64,000 bases of DNA from Chryseobacterium sp. C-71 (GTDB lineage Bacteria > Bacteroidota > Bacteroidia > Flavobacteriales > Weeksellaceae), in assembly GCF_020911865.1 (NCBI RefSeq), contig NZ_CP087131.1, forward strand, positions 434,001 to 498,000. The letters are read 5' to 3'. Positions 35,385-43,607 of the stretch are shown piece after piece. The translations under genes and the position numbers were made by a program. Below the pieces are notes generated by a model. The model searched no databases, was not told the DNA's origin, and saw only the letters and a list, made by a program, of their open reading frames with translations. Numbering within the stretch: the stretch's first letter is position 1; each line of letters opens with the position of its first letter.

Positions 35385-35717
35385 ATGAATATAGAAACAT
35401 TTATCAAAGATTGGATTGCAGTCAGCAACAATTATAACACCGAAAAATATTTGGAATTTTACAAAGAAAATGCGGTTTTGGACGACCCTTCAGTCGGAAG
35501 AAAATTTATCGGTCACGATGGAATCAAAGATTATTTTGTGAGCTATTTTATAGGATACAAAACTCAGACTGAATTGAGGAAATTAGATATTAAAGAAAAT
35601 TCGGCTTACTTGGAAGTAGAATTTACAGGAGAATTTCCGGAGGGTGAAATTGGCGGAAGCTTTGATTTTATTTTTAAAGATGATAAGATTGAATTTGTAA
35701 AAGCAGATTTGATTTGA
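35385..35717 (+). CDS. NTF2-like (SnoaL-type) protein
   Basis: 110 residues starting at MNIETFIKDW, seven bases after the AraC stop. Seen: a short helical start and then a curved beta-sheet pattern with KYLEFYKENAVLDDPSVGRKFIGHDGIKDY, as in SnoaL-like cone-shaped proteins that either bind or cyclise small molecules. The longer frame from 35289 overlaps AraC and is not preferred. It belongs to the SDR-AraC operon. A terminator follows immediately. Confidence 0.8.
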   Translation: MNIETFIKDWIAVSNNYNTEKYLEFYKENAVLDDPSVGRKFIGHDGIKDYFVSYFIGYKTQTELRKLDIKENSAYLEVEFTGEFPEGEIGGSFDFIFKDDKIEFVKADLI

Positions 35718-35722
35718 AAAAT

Positions 35723-35757
35723 AAAACCTTCTTGATTTTAAATTAAGAAGGTTTTTT
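35723..35757. terminator. Bidirectional hairpin terminator
   Basis: AAAACCTTCTT pairs with AAGAAGGTTTT, flanked by A on the left and T on the right. It lies between the convergent NTF2-like and HxlR genes. Confidence 0.85.
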
Positions 35758-35769
35758 AATGCTTAATTA

Positions 35770-36165
35770 TTATTTTTTAGAGTTTTCTGAACCCATTTCG
35801 GCTTTTACTTTTTCCCGATGCTGCATTCCCCATTTTGTCATTGCACCCACAACTTCTTCGAGCGTGTGGCTGTAGGGTAGAAGTTCGTATTCTATACTTA
35901 CGGGATAACCATTTTCTACTTTTTTGATGATAAAACCATTAATTTCCAGTTCCTTCAATTCACTGGAAAGTACTCTTGCAGAAATTCCGCTGACTTGTCT
36001 TTGGATTTCTGTAAAACGCTTGTTTCCTCTTGCCATTGCGATGATAATCATCAGTTTCCATTTGCCACCTATGGCGTATAATGCATCCGAAACTGCCATT
36101 AAAACCTTATGGCAATCTTCGGTGAATGCCTTGTTATCTGTTTGATTTTCTTTTGATTCTGCCAT
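35770..36165 (-). CDS. HxlR family winged-helix regulator
   Basis: 131-residue DNA-binding protein. Seen: the family N-terminal cysteine C18 ahead of the GGKWKLMIIIAMARGNKRFTEIQ winged-helix start, then ISARVLSSELKELEINGFI. In HypR/YodB-like relatives the corresponding cysteine senses oxidants or electrophiles. It is divergent from the NTF2-like gene at 36291, with palindromic motifs and overlapping promoters between them, so it probably represses both. The inducer is unknown. Confidence 0.92.
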   Translation of the reverse strand: MAESKENQTDNKAFTEDCHKVLMAVSDALYAIGGKWKLMIIIAMARGNKRFTEIQRQVSGISARVLSSELKELEINGFIIKKVENGYPVSIEYELLPYSHTLEEVVGAMTKWGMQHREKVKAEMGSENSKK

Positions 36166-36178
36166 AGCTTTGGTTTAT

Positions 36179-36238
36179 GTTAGTCGCTAACCTTTAGGTA
36201 ACAACTAATAAAATGTAAGCAAATATAGTATAATTTTG
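36179..36238. promoter_or_regulatory. HxlR operator region with overlapping divergent promoters
   Basis: Palindromes GTTAG-TCG-CTAAC (36179..36191) and TTAG-N7-CTAA (36194..36208) lie next to a minus-strand -7 box TATATTTG (36220..36227) for hxlR and a plus-strand -7 box TAATTTTG (36231..36238) for the NTF2-like gene. The palindromes fall in the hxlR leader and overlap the -33 region of the plus-strand promoter. Confidence 0.6.
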
Positions 36239-36290
36239 TTCAAGAATAATTACAGAAAGTAATTGTAAAATTTAATTAAACAACAAAATT

Positions 36291-36728
36291 ATGACATTAG
36301 AAATTTTAAAAAACAAGCAAGATTTGAGAGACTTAATTGACGATTATGCCTACCTGAGTGATGAGTGGAGAATCTCGGAAGTGATGGATTTATTTACGCC
36401 TGACGTTACCTATAAAGTCTATATGAATGGTGCTTTGGTAGCCGATGTTTCGGGTAGAGAAAAAATGGAAACCGATTTTAATCTGCACGCTTCACAAGTA
36501 AAAACCTATTTCACATTGAATGGTCAGCATACCACAAAAATTGATGGTGAAACAGCGACAGGCGTTTCTTTTTCTCAGATTAAAATGATTCGTGAAGCTG
36601 ACGGAAAGGATGTTTTAACAGATTACAGTGTGAAGTATGATGACCAATATGTTTTTCAAAATGGCAAATGGCTGATTAAAGACAGAATCGGATATTTTGT
36701 GATGATTGAGTCGAGAACTATTTCGTAA
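36291..36728 (+). CDS. NTF2-like (SnoaL-type) protein
   Basis: 145 residues of the NTF2/SnoaL-like fold. Seen: the helical start LKNKQDLRDLIDDYAYLSDEW followed by DLFTPDVTYKVYMNG, and the later strand motif TLNGQHTTKIDGETATGVSFSQI. It is distinct from the shorter NTF2-like protein at 35385. Divergent from the HxlR gene, with operator-like palindromes and facing promoters between them, so it is probably under HxlR control. Possible enzyme or ligand carrier; function unknown. Confidence 0.82.
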   Translation: MTLEILKNKQDLRDLIDDYAYLSDEWRISEVMDLFTPDVTYKVYMNGALVADVSGREKMETDFNLHASQVKTYFTLNGQHTTKIDGETATGVSFSQIKMIREADGKDVLTDYSVKYDDQYVFQNGKWLIKDRIGYFVMIESRTIS

Positions 36729-36838
36729 AATTTAAATTTAACAACATTTAAAGCGGTAGAATTTTTTGTTTCGGCAGAGAATTCTATTGGCGTTTTAATA
36801 TTTAGATTAATTTTAAAATAAGATAAGTTTGAATTTCT

Positions 36839-36846
36839 TAATTTTG
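36839..36846 (+). promoter_or_regulatory. -7 box of the third AraC gene (leaderless)
   Basis: TAATTTTG is followed by TAAG and then the ATG at 36851, so transcription probably starts at or next to the start codon. Confidence 0.6.
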
Positions 36847-36850
36847 TAAG

Positions 36851-37729
36851 ATGAAAGAGAAGGTTACACGAGTTCTGTCTGAGTTTAATAATGAACTGAA
36901 ACTTCAGGGATTTAAGGCATTTCAAATTGAAAATGACAGTAATGAAACGCGTACTTACAGCAGAAAAGAATTCTATAAAATCTGCCTGACCACAGGGAAA
37001 AGTAAAATTCATTATTCTGATAAAACTTATGAACAAGAAGGGACGATTCTCTTTTTTGGCAATCCGCATATTCCTTACTCCTGGGAAACAATTTCTACAA
37101 CTTATGTAGGTTACACAATCCTTTTTTCTGAAGAATTCTTTAAAAATTCTGAACGTTCGGAGAGCCTTCAACAGTCGTCATTTTTTAAAATTGGTGGAAC
37201 TCCTGTTTTGAAAATTACAGAAGAGCAAAGGATTTTCCTTAATACCATTTTTCAGAAAATGATAATGGAGCAGGAAAGTGATTATGTATTTAAAGATGAA
37301 TTGATTAGGAATTACATCAGTCTCATCATTCACGAATCTCTGAAGATGGAACCATCGGAAAATTACGAGCAAAATAAAAATGCATCGTCCAGACTAACTT
37401 CTGTTTTTCTGGAATTATTGGAAAGACAATTTCCGATTGAAACCACTGCAAACCCGCTCCAGTTAAGAACCGCTCAACATTACGCTCAGCATTTGAATGT
37501 TCACATCAATTATCTGAATCGAGCCGTAAAAGAAGTTACCGGAAAATCTACGACTTCGCATATTACCGAAAGAATCATTACAGAAGCAAAAGCACTTTTG
37601 CAGCACACCGACTGGAGTATTTCCGAAATCGCTTATGCGCTGGGTTTCGAATATCCAACTTATTTTAATAATTTCTTTAAAAAACAAACAAGAACCAATC
37701 CCAAAGCTTTTCGACTGACGGAAGTTTGA
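36851..37729 (+). CDS. AraC family transcriptional regulator
   Basis: 292 residues with an N-terminal cupin-like sensor (about 30-110) and a C-terminal AraC DNA-binding region (HLNVHINYLNRAVKEVTG, then SISEIAYALGFEYPTYFNNFFKK). It is only distantly related to the two module AraC proteins. Upstream and downstream genes are on the same strand but have their own promoters. The start codon lies four bases after a -7 box, so the mRNA is likely leaderless. Target unknown; the acetyltransferase operon downstream is a candidate. Confidence 0.92.
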   Translation: MKEKVTRVLSEFNNELKLQGFKAFQIENDSNETRTYSRKEFYKICLTTGKSKIHYSDKTYEQEGTILFFGNPHIPYSWETISTTYVGYTILFSEEFFKNSERSESLQQSSFFKIGGTPVLKITEEQRIFLNTIFQKMIMEQESDYVFKDELIRNYISLIIHESLKMEPSENYEQNKNASSRLTSVFLELLERQFPIETTANPLQLRTAQHYAQHLNVHINYLNRAVKEVTGKSTTSHITERIITEAKALLQHTDWSISEIAYALGFEYPTYFNNFFKKQTRTNPKAFRLTEV

Positions 37730-37781
37730 TTTTCTTAACTTTTGGTTTGATATTCTTTAACGGCTTGCTTGTAAGTCGCAA

Positions 37782-37789
37782 TACCTTTG
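37782..37789 (+). promoter_or_regulatory. Promoter of the acetyltransferase-cupin-hydrolase operon
   Basis: -7 box TACCTTTG (37782..37789) with a TTG at 37765, about 17 bases upstream, as a -33 element; 25 bases before the start codon. Confidence 0.65.
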
Positions 37790-37814
37790 TATCTGATCAT
37801 CAAATCAATTTAAA

Positions 37815-38420
37815 ATGTCAGATTCACAACCTATTTCAAATCCGGAATCTTTTCAAAAAGATATTTTCGAAAGGCTTTTAAACGGCGAAACTATCTTTCC
37901 AAACGATACGCAAATAGACAGATTGCGAGAGGAAGCTTTTGCTGTAAAAGTTTTGCTTAATCAGATGAATAATTCTTTAAATCCTGATGAGATTACAAAG
38001 TTATTATCACAAATTTTAGACAAAGAAATTCAGGATGTTGCCGTATTTACGCCACTTTACATCAATTACGGAAAGCATATCAACATCGGTAAAAATGTCT
38101 TCATCAATTTTGATTGTACCTTTCTTGCATTGGGCGGAATTACGATTGAGGACGATGTTTTAATTGGTCCGAAAGTCAATCTCATCACAGAAAACCACCC
38201 ATTGAATCCCAAAGAAAGAAAAGGACTGATTGCCAAACCAATTTTAATCAAAAAAAATGCCTGGATTGGTGCTAATGCAACAATTTTACCTGGTTTAACG
38301 ATTGGTGAAAATGCAGTGGTCGCTGCAGGAGCAGTCGTTTCAAAAGATGTTCCTGATAATATGATTGTGGGTGGAATTCCTGCTAAAATTATTAAAGAAA
38401 TTACTAATGATTCAATTTAA
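37815..38420 (+). CDS. Sugar O-acetyltransferase, hexapeptide-repeat type
   Basis: 201-residue acetyltransferase of the maltose/galactoside O-acetyltransferase group, forming a left-handed parallel beta-helix trimer. Seen: the helical N-terminal domain (1-75), hexapeptide repeats such as [20 protein letters not shown], the catalytic histidine in ITENHPLNP, and the C-terminal [20 protein letters not shown]. It overlaps the cupin gene by 14 bases, so the two are translationally coupled; a hydrolase follows. Acceptor sugar not known. Confidence 0.92.
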   Translation: MSDSQPISNPESFQKDIFERLLNGETIFPNDTQIDRLREEAFAVKVLLNQMNNSLNPDEITKLLSQILDKEIQDVAVFTPLYINYGKHINIGKNVFINFDCTFLALGGITIEDDVLIGPKVNLITENHPLNPKERKGLIAKPILIKKNAWIGANATILPGLTIGENAVVAAGAVVSKDVPDNMIVGGIPAKIIKEITNDSI

Positions 38421-38913
38421 ATTTAATTATAAAACAGTTTTGCTATTCACTCTTTTGACTGTAGCAAACTTATCGTGTAACTCTAAAAATCAAGAAAAAA
38501 TGGACAAAGAAAATACATCTCTTTTCCCGAAAGGAGAAAAATTACCCAATGACTGGTTTACAGGCAACGCTTTTTTATCGCCTTTGGTCGCAAAGGATAA
38601 AAACAACGAGTTTTCTGCGGGAGCGGTGACTTTTGAAATGGGAGCAAGAACCAATTGGCATACCCATCCGAAAGGTCAGGTTTTAATTGTGACCGAAGGT
38701 TCGGGATTTTATCAGGAAAAAGGACAACCTGCAAGAGCTATCAGAAAGGGCGATGTCATCAATATTCCCGAAAATGTGGAGCATTGGCACGGCGCATCTG
38801 CAAAGACTTCGATGACGCATATTGCTATTACCAATTTTAAAGACGATGTGCAGGTTACCTGGCTTCAACCCGTGTCGGATGTAGAATTTAATGAAGTTAA
38901 CAACCAAAAATAA
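38407..38913 (+). CDS. Cupin-domain lipoprotein
   Basis: 168 residues starting at [10 protein letters not shown], overlapping the acetyltransferase stop by 14 bases. A lipoprotein signal ends at the lipobox LSC (about residue 24). The rest is one cupin barrel with metal-type motifs [19 protein letters not shown] and [11 protein letters not shown]. The earlier start at 38365 would run through the acetyltransferase and lose the signal peptide. It lies in an operon with a secreted hydrolase; the substrate is unknown. Confidence 0.87.
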   Translation: MIQFKFNYKTVLLFTLLTVANLSCNSKNQEKMDKENTSLFPKGEKLPNDWFTGNAFLSPLVAKDKNNEFSAGAVTFEMGARTNWHTHPKGQVLIVTEGSGFYQEKGQPARAIRKGDVINIPENVEHWHGASAKTSMTHIAITNFKDDVQVTWLQPVSDVEFNEVNNQK

Positions 38914-38915
38914 TA

Positions 38916-39974
38916 ATGAAAAGACTCACATTAATAATTGCTGCGACTTTATTGTCTTTAGGGCAAATATCAGCGCAGAAGAAACAGAAATCTTCCAATC
39001 AAAATTCAGAAAAAATGAATACATCGAAAGAACATTATACATTTAAGATTAGTGAAAAAGTAACCCGTCAAAAAGCAAGTTTCAAAAACCGTTACGGAAT
39101 TACACTTTCTGGTGATTTATATCTTCCAAAAAATGCTGGAAATAATTTATCGGCAATTGCAATCAGCGGACCTTTTGGAGCAGTGCAACAGCAGTCTTCA
39201 GGTTTGTACGCCAATCAAATGGCAGAACGAGGTTTTGTTGTTTTGGCGTTTGATCCATCTTACACAGGAGAAAGTGGAGGAGAACCAAGAAATTTAGCTT
39301 CTCCGGAAATTAACACAGAAGATTTCAGCGCTGCCGTTGATTTTTTGGGACTTCAAAAAAATGTTGACAGAAATAAAATTGGAATCATCGGAATTTGCGG
39401 ATTGGGAGGATTCGCATTGAACGCAACTGCAGTTGACAAACGAGTAAAAGCCGTTGCGACAACAAGCTTATACGATATGACAAGAGTGATGTCAAAAGGT
39501 TATAACGATTCTGTAACGGCTGATCAAAGAACCAAAACTTTGGAAGATTTAGGTCAGCAACGTTGGAAAGATGCCGAAAATGGAAAACCGACAGACGGAC
39601 CAAGAAATTTACCTGAAAGTTTGAAAGGCAATGAACCTCAGTTTGTAAAAGAATATTTCGATTATTACAGAACACCACGCGGCTTTCACGTTAATTCTGT
39701 GAACTCTAACGGAGCTTGGTTAATTACCAATCCGATAGCATTTATGAATATGCCGATTTTGACTTATATAAAAGAAATTTCCCCAAGACCAATGCTTTTG
39801 ATTGCCGGAGAAAATGCACACTCAAGATATTTCAGTGAAGATATTTTTAAAGCTGCCAATGAACCGAAAGAATTAATGATCATTCCAAATGCGGTTCACG
39901 TGGATTTATATGATATAGCGGATGTGATTCCTTTTGATAAACTGGAAAGTTTTTTCAGAGCAAATTTGAAATAA
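38916..39974 (+). CDS. Secreted alpha/beta hydrolase, YcjY-like
   Basis: 352 residues with a signal peptide (1-20). Seen: an alpha/beta hydrolase core with the nucleophile region IGICGLGG (residues 159-165, with C161 but no serine in the elbow), the acidic region PRPMLLIAGENAHS and the late histidine NAVHVDLYD. The same GICG-x-GG elbow occurs in YcjY-like proteins, so cysteine may be the nucleophile. It starts two bases after the cupin stop. A long AT-rich gap follows. Substrate unknown. Confidence 0.85.
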   Translation: MKRLTLIIAATLLSLGQISAQKKQKSSNQNSEKMNTSKEHYTFKISEKVTRQKASFKNRYGITLSGDLYLPKNAGNNLSAIAISGPFGAVQQQSSGLYANQMAERGFVVLAFDPSYTGESGGEPRNLASPEINTEDFSAAVDFLGLQKNVDRNKIGIIGICGLGGFALNATAVDKRVKAVATTSLYDMTRVMSKGYNDSVTADQRTKTLEDLGQQRWKDAENGKPTDGPRNLPESLKGNEPQFVKEYFDYYRTPRGFHVNSVNSNGAWLITNPIAFMNMPILTYIKEISPRPMLLIAGENAHSRYFSEDIFKAANEPKELMIIPNAVHVDLYDIADVIPFDKLESFFRANLK

Positions 39975-40500
39975 TTTAAATTAAATATTCGAAAAGTTTA
40001 TTTGTGTTTTGCAGGTAAACTTTTTTTTCTTTAAATGCAATCAATAAAAATAAAGTCAACAACAAAAAAATATCAAAATTGAAAATGCTGTAGATTTGTT
40101 TATAAGAATAATTTCCAAAGAAAAATAAAATAATTGATTCTCAGCGATTAGGAAAATTGAAAATTAAGACAAATTATTTTATTAAAATTTTTTGCAAGTT
40201 TCATAATAGAAAATTTATTTATAAAACTGAATGAATGATAAGATTAAAATTTTAAATATTAAAAATCTAATAAAGTTTAAAAATTTAGATTTTCAAAAAA
40301 CATTATTTTTAACTGTAATTCAGATAGATACGAATCTTGAAAAACATCCTATTTAACATAATATAAATTATAAGACTTTTTGATTTAGAGTGGAATAGTG
40401 GCATTAGGATATTTTATACTTGTAAACTGACACTTTTCTAAAAATAAAAAGTATACTGAAAACCATTCAGTATACTTTTTATTGCTATGAATTATTAATC
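39975..40500. other. AT-rich intergenic region
   Basis: 526 bases with no open frame of interest. Very AT-rich with dense A and T runs. A near-consensus -7 box (TATACTTG) occurs around 40418 on the plus strand, and a terminator for purF lies at its right end. I see no RNA gene or repeat family in it. Confidence 0.5.
40446..40480 (-). terminator. Rho-independent terminator after purF (minus strand)
   Basis: AAAAAGTATACTGAA pairs perfectly with TTCAGTATACTTTTT around a 5-base loop; read on the minus strand it ends in T. It lies 20 bases past the purF stop. Confidence 0.9.
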
Positions 40501-42000
40501 TTAATTAAACAATTCTATTTCTTCTCCTTTTGCAACAGGATATTCTTCAGTGAAACATCCAAAACAATGGTTTGAAGAACCTAAAATTATTTTTAAGTTC
40601 TCTGTACTCAAAAATTCTAAAGAATCTACTCCTAAATAATCTCTCAACTGTTCAGTCGACATATTTGCAGAAATCAAATCATCTTTCGATGGCGTATCAA
40701 TTCCTAAATAACAAGGTGCAATAATTGGCGGAGAAACACTTCTGAAGTGAATTTCCTTTACACCAGCTTCTTTTAAAATTTTTACCAATCTTTTAGAAGT
40801 CGTTCCACGAACGATTGAATCATCGATGATTACGACTCTTTTTCCTTTAATCTCAGAAATAATCGGGTTTAGTTTTAAGTTAACTACTCTTTCTCTCATT
40901 TCCTGAGTCGGTACGATGAAACTTCTTCCGATGTATCTGTTTTTAATCAAAACCGGACGGAAAGGAATTCCAGAAGCCTTAGAAAAACCAATCGCAGCCG
41001 GAACTCCAGAGTCTGGAACTCCAATCACGATATCTGCTTCTACAGGAGCTTGCTCCCAGATTTTCTCACCAGACTTTTCTCTGATCTCGTACACATTGAT
41101 ATTCTGTAAGGTAGAATCGGGTCTTGCAAAATAAATATATTCAAAAGAACAGATTCTTTGCTTTCCTCTTTCTTCATTCACCATGTAAGAATTCAGTTTT
41201 CCGGGCTCGTTTTCGTTGGTGTAGATGATTTCTCCCGGAAGAATATCTCTCACATATTGAGCGCCAACAGCGTCTAAAGCTACAGATTCTGAAGCAACTA
41301 CATACGTTTTTTCGTCCACTGCACCTAAAACCAAAGGTCTGATTCCGTTGAAATCTCTGAATGCAAAGAATTTATTTCTCGTCATTCCTACAACAGAATA
41401 TGCGCCTTCTATTTTCTCCATTGTCGCTTTAATCGCTCCACGAAGACCTAGATCAAGATTTTTTTGAATTAATCTTAAAATAACCTCAGAATCTGAAGTG
41501 GCTCTGAAAACAACGCCTTCAGCTTCCAATTCTGTTTTTAATTCTCTCGCATTGGTTAAGTTACCGTTGTGAGCGATAGAAAGTATAATCTGATCATATT
41601 CGTTTTTGGCGAAAAATGGCTGAAAATTATACTTCTTTTTGTCTCCTGCAGTCGTGTAACGGGTGTGACCGATTGCAGAATTTCCCATAAAAGTTTCAGG
41701 ATCCTGGATCTCTTTATAAACATCCAAAACCAAACCTTCATCTTTCATATTGGTGATTTTCCCGTCTTTCAAAACGGAAATTCCACACGCTTCCTGACCT
41801 CTGTGCTGAAGTGCAAAAAGCCCGAACTGTGAAAGAGAAAACGTATCGAGATCATTATCAGAATACATTCCGAAGATGCCGCACTCCTCATTGGGAGCAT
41901 CCAGTCTTTCTTCTTCCTGCGTTCTGAAAAGATTTCTTCCGTAGGTCTGAGTTTCAAACTGTTTTAAATATTCACTTTTATGAATGTCTAAACTTTTCAT
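40501..42000 (-). CDS. purF: Amidophosphoribosyltransferase
   Basis: First committed step of purine synthesis: glutamine and PRPP give 5-phosphoribosylamine. The 499 residues started at MKSLDIHKSE give a 39-residue leader that would be cleaved before C40 (EECGIFG), the glutaminase nucleophile, as in B. subtilis-type enzymes. Seen: the class II glutaminase domain (40-270), the PRPP loop VVIIDDSIVRGTTSKR, and a late CFGCFTEEYP matching part of the iron-sulfur cysteine set. A 33-residue longer frame begins in a repeat and is not used. It follows purC on the same strand. Confidence 0.96.
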   Translation of the reverse strand: MKSLDIHKSEYLKQFETQTYGRNLFRTQEEERLDAPNEECGIFGMYSDNDLDTFSLSQFGLFALQHRGQEACGISVLKDGKITNMKDEGLVLDVYKEIQDPETFMGNSAIGHTRYTTAGDKKKYNFQPFFAKNEYDQIILSIAHNGNLTNARELKTELEAEGVVFRATSDSEVILRLIQKNLDLGLRGAIKATMEKIEGAYSVVGMTRNKFFAFRDFNGIRPLVLGAVDEKTYVVASESVALDAVGAQYVRDILPGEIIYTNENEPGKLNSYMVNEERGKQRICSFEYIYFARPDSTLQNINVYEIREKSGEKIWEQAPVEADIVIGVPDSGVPAAIGFSKASGIPFRPVLIKNRYIGRSFIVPTQEMRERVVNLKLNPIISEIKGKRVVIIDDSIVRGTTSKRLVKILKEAGVKEIHFRSVSPPIIAPCYLGIDTPSKDDLISANMSTEQLRDYLGVDSLEFLSTENLKIILGSSNHCFGCFTEEYPVAKGEEIELFN

Positions 42001-42019
42001 TTCTATTTTTTCTAAATTT

Positions 42020-42117
42020 TGATGATGGAAGCTGGGAGCTTGAAGTCTGAAGTTTACAACTAAACTTTTAATTTTTGCCGATAAACTTCCAGCATCCAAC
42101 TTCTGGCTTCTAGCCTA
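42020..42117. repeat. Inverted, heptamer-rich repeat between purC and purF
   Basis: The left arm contains GGAAGCTGGGAGCTTGAAG and the right arm AACTTCTGGCTTCTAGCC plus AACTTCCAGCATCC; both are built from GAAGCTGG-like units in opposite orientation. The arms are imperfect but can fold back on each other across about 98 bases. Confidence 0.6.
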
Positions 42118-42118
42118 A

Positions 42119-42841
42119 TTACTTACCTAGTAAAGTTTTCAGTCTGTTATAGATCTCAACATAAGCTTCAGTTACTTCACCAAGATCTCTTCTGAATCTG
42201 TCTTTATCCAGCTTCTTCATCGTGTCTTTGTCCCAAAGTCTGCAAGTATCAGGAGAAATTTCGTCTGCTAAAATGATTTCGCCGTCAGAAGTTTTACCTA
42301 ATTCAATTTTGAAATCAACTAAGATGATATTCATTTTGTCGAATAAATCGATCAAAATTTCATTAATATCAGAAGTCAATTCATACATTTCGTCAAGCTC
42401 TTCGTACGTAGCTGCTCCTAAGAAAACTGCGTGATGATCGTTGATAAGCGGATCTCCCAATTCGTCTTTTTTGTAGCAGATATCGAAGATTGTTACCGGA
42501 GATTTAATTCCTTCTTCAACACCTAATCTTTGTGCCATGCTTCCCGCAGAATAGTTTCTTACCACCATTTCCAAAGGAATAATAGATACTTTTTTTACCA
42601 ATTGTTCTCTTTCGTCCAATTGTTTAATGAAATGAGTTTTAATCCCTTTTTCATTTAAATATTCAAAAATAAGAGTGGTGATGGCGTTATTCATTTCACC
42701 TTTCAAATCTACTGATCCTCTTTTTTGAGCGTTAAATGCTGTAGCATCGTCCTTGAAACGTACTACTACTTCGTCAGGATTATCGGTAGCAAATACCTGT
42801 TTTGCTTTACCTTCATACAACATTTCTTTCTTTTGACTCAT
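42119..42841 (-). CDS. purC: Phosphoribosylaminoimidazole-succinocarboxamide synthase
   Basis: 240-residue purine-synthesis enzyme joining CAIR and aspartate to make SAICAR, ATP-dependent. Seen: the N-terminal [10 protein letters not shown], the RNYSAGSM ribonucleotide-binding element, and the [30 protein letters not shown] block that forms the active site. Length is normal for the short bacterial form. It lies upstream of purF with a repeat-rich gap between; the pair is probably one transcript or two neighbouring ones. Confidence 0.97.
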   Translation of the reverse strand: MSQKKEMLYEGKAKQVFATDNPDEVVVRFKDDATAFNAQKRGSVDLKGEMNNAITTLIFEYLNEKGIKTHFIKQLDEREQLVKKVSIIPLEMVVRNYSAGSMAQRLGVEEGIKSPVTIFDICYKKDELGDPLINDHHAVFLGAATYEELDEMYELTSDINEILIDLFDKMNIILVDFKIELGKTSDGEIILADEISPDTCRLWDKDTMKKLDKDRFRRDLGEVTEAYVEIYNRLKTLLGK

Positions 42842-42910
42842 AATTTTTACTTTTTTTAAAAGGAATTCGCGAATCTACGACTTCCGTTTCTGCATTAGAT
42901 TTATATTATT

Positions 42911-43606
42911 TTACTTAATTAAAATTCCTGTTAAAACTGCCATTCCAAAACTTAGCAATGTACCAATGAGCACATATTCTGTCAGTTTTCTTTGTTTTGC
43001 CTGTGCAAGATCGCTGAATCTGAAAACAGATTTTGCTGCGACCATAAAGCCTACGCCTTCCCAATGGTTCACCATGATAAAAGTGAAAACCAAAAGACGT
43101 TCTAAGATTCCTATATATTTTCCGGCGCTTGATAAAGATTCGGTTTGTAAACTGGTTTGTGTCTCCGGAGCGGGCGTCCATGAAGACAGTAAAGTTCTAA
43201 TAATAATTGATGCAGGACTTGATAAAAACAATGCTGCTACAATTATTTTTAAAGTATTTTGATCTTTTAAAAACTTAAAATTAAATTCATTAAAATAAAG
43301 AGAAACTCCCGCAATCACTGCAATATGCAAAAACTGATCGATGAAAAACCATCTTTTTTTAGTTTTAATATTCTGAAAATAAAGCTTTGCGGAATCGATG
43401 ATTAAATGTGAAATTCCCACCAATGCTGCAACCCACCATAATTCAAGATTCCAAAGAAAAATAAAACTTAACACAGTGTGAACCAGAACGTGAAGGTACA
43501 AATATTTGCTCTTCAGTTTTCTGTTTTCTTTATCTGAAACCCAAGAATTTGGCTGAAGAATAAAATCTCCGAGTAGATGTGCCAATATGAGTTGAGTAAA
43601 TATCAT
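42911..43606 (-). CDS. DUF3307 family integral membrane protein
   Basis: 231 residues, mostly hydrophobic, with five or six membrane segments. Seen: the family opening LILAHLLGDFILQP, plus polar residues placed along predicted helices: H10, D14, Q18, H39, H43, H67, D71 and the group D90-Q91-H94. Such a His/Asp set resembles metal-dependent membrane hydrolases, but no activity is known. One base separates it from the satD stop, so it is translated as a unit with SatD, and the operators upstream of satD control both genes. DUF3307/SatD pairing is known in Bacteroidota; function is not. Confidence 0.85.
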   Translation of the reverse strand: MIFTQLILAHLLGDFILQPNSWVSDKENRKLKSKYLYLHVLVHTVLSFIFLWNLELWWVAALVGISHLIIDSAKLYFQNIKTKKRWFFIDQFLHIAVIAGVSLYFNEFNFKFLKDQNTLKIIVAALFLSSPASIIIRTLLSSWTPAPETQTSLQTESLSSAGKYIGILERLLVFTFIMVNHWEGVGFMVAAKSVFRFSDLAQAKQRKLTEYVLIGTLLSFGMAVLTGILIK

Positions 43607-43607
43607 G

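Noticed and set aside
39975..40445. Possible small RNA gene from the near -7 box at 40418
   Set aside because: The box has a mismatch, and the only terminator nearby belongs to purF on the other strand.
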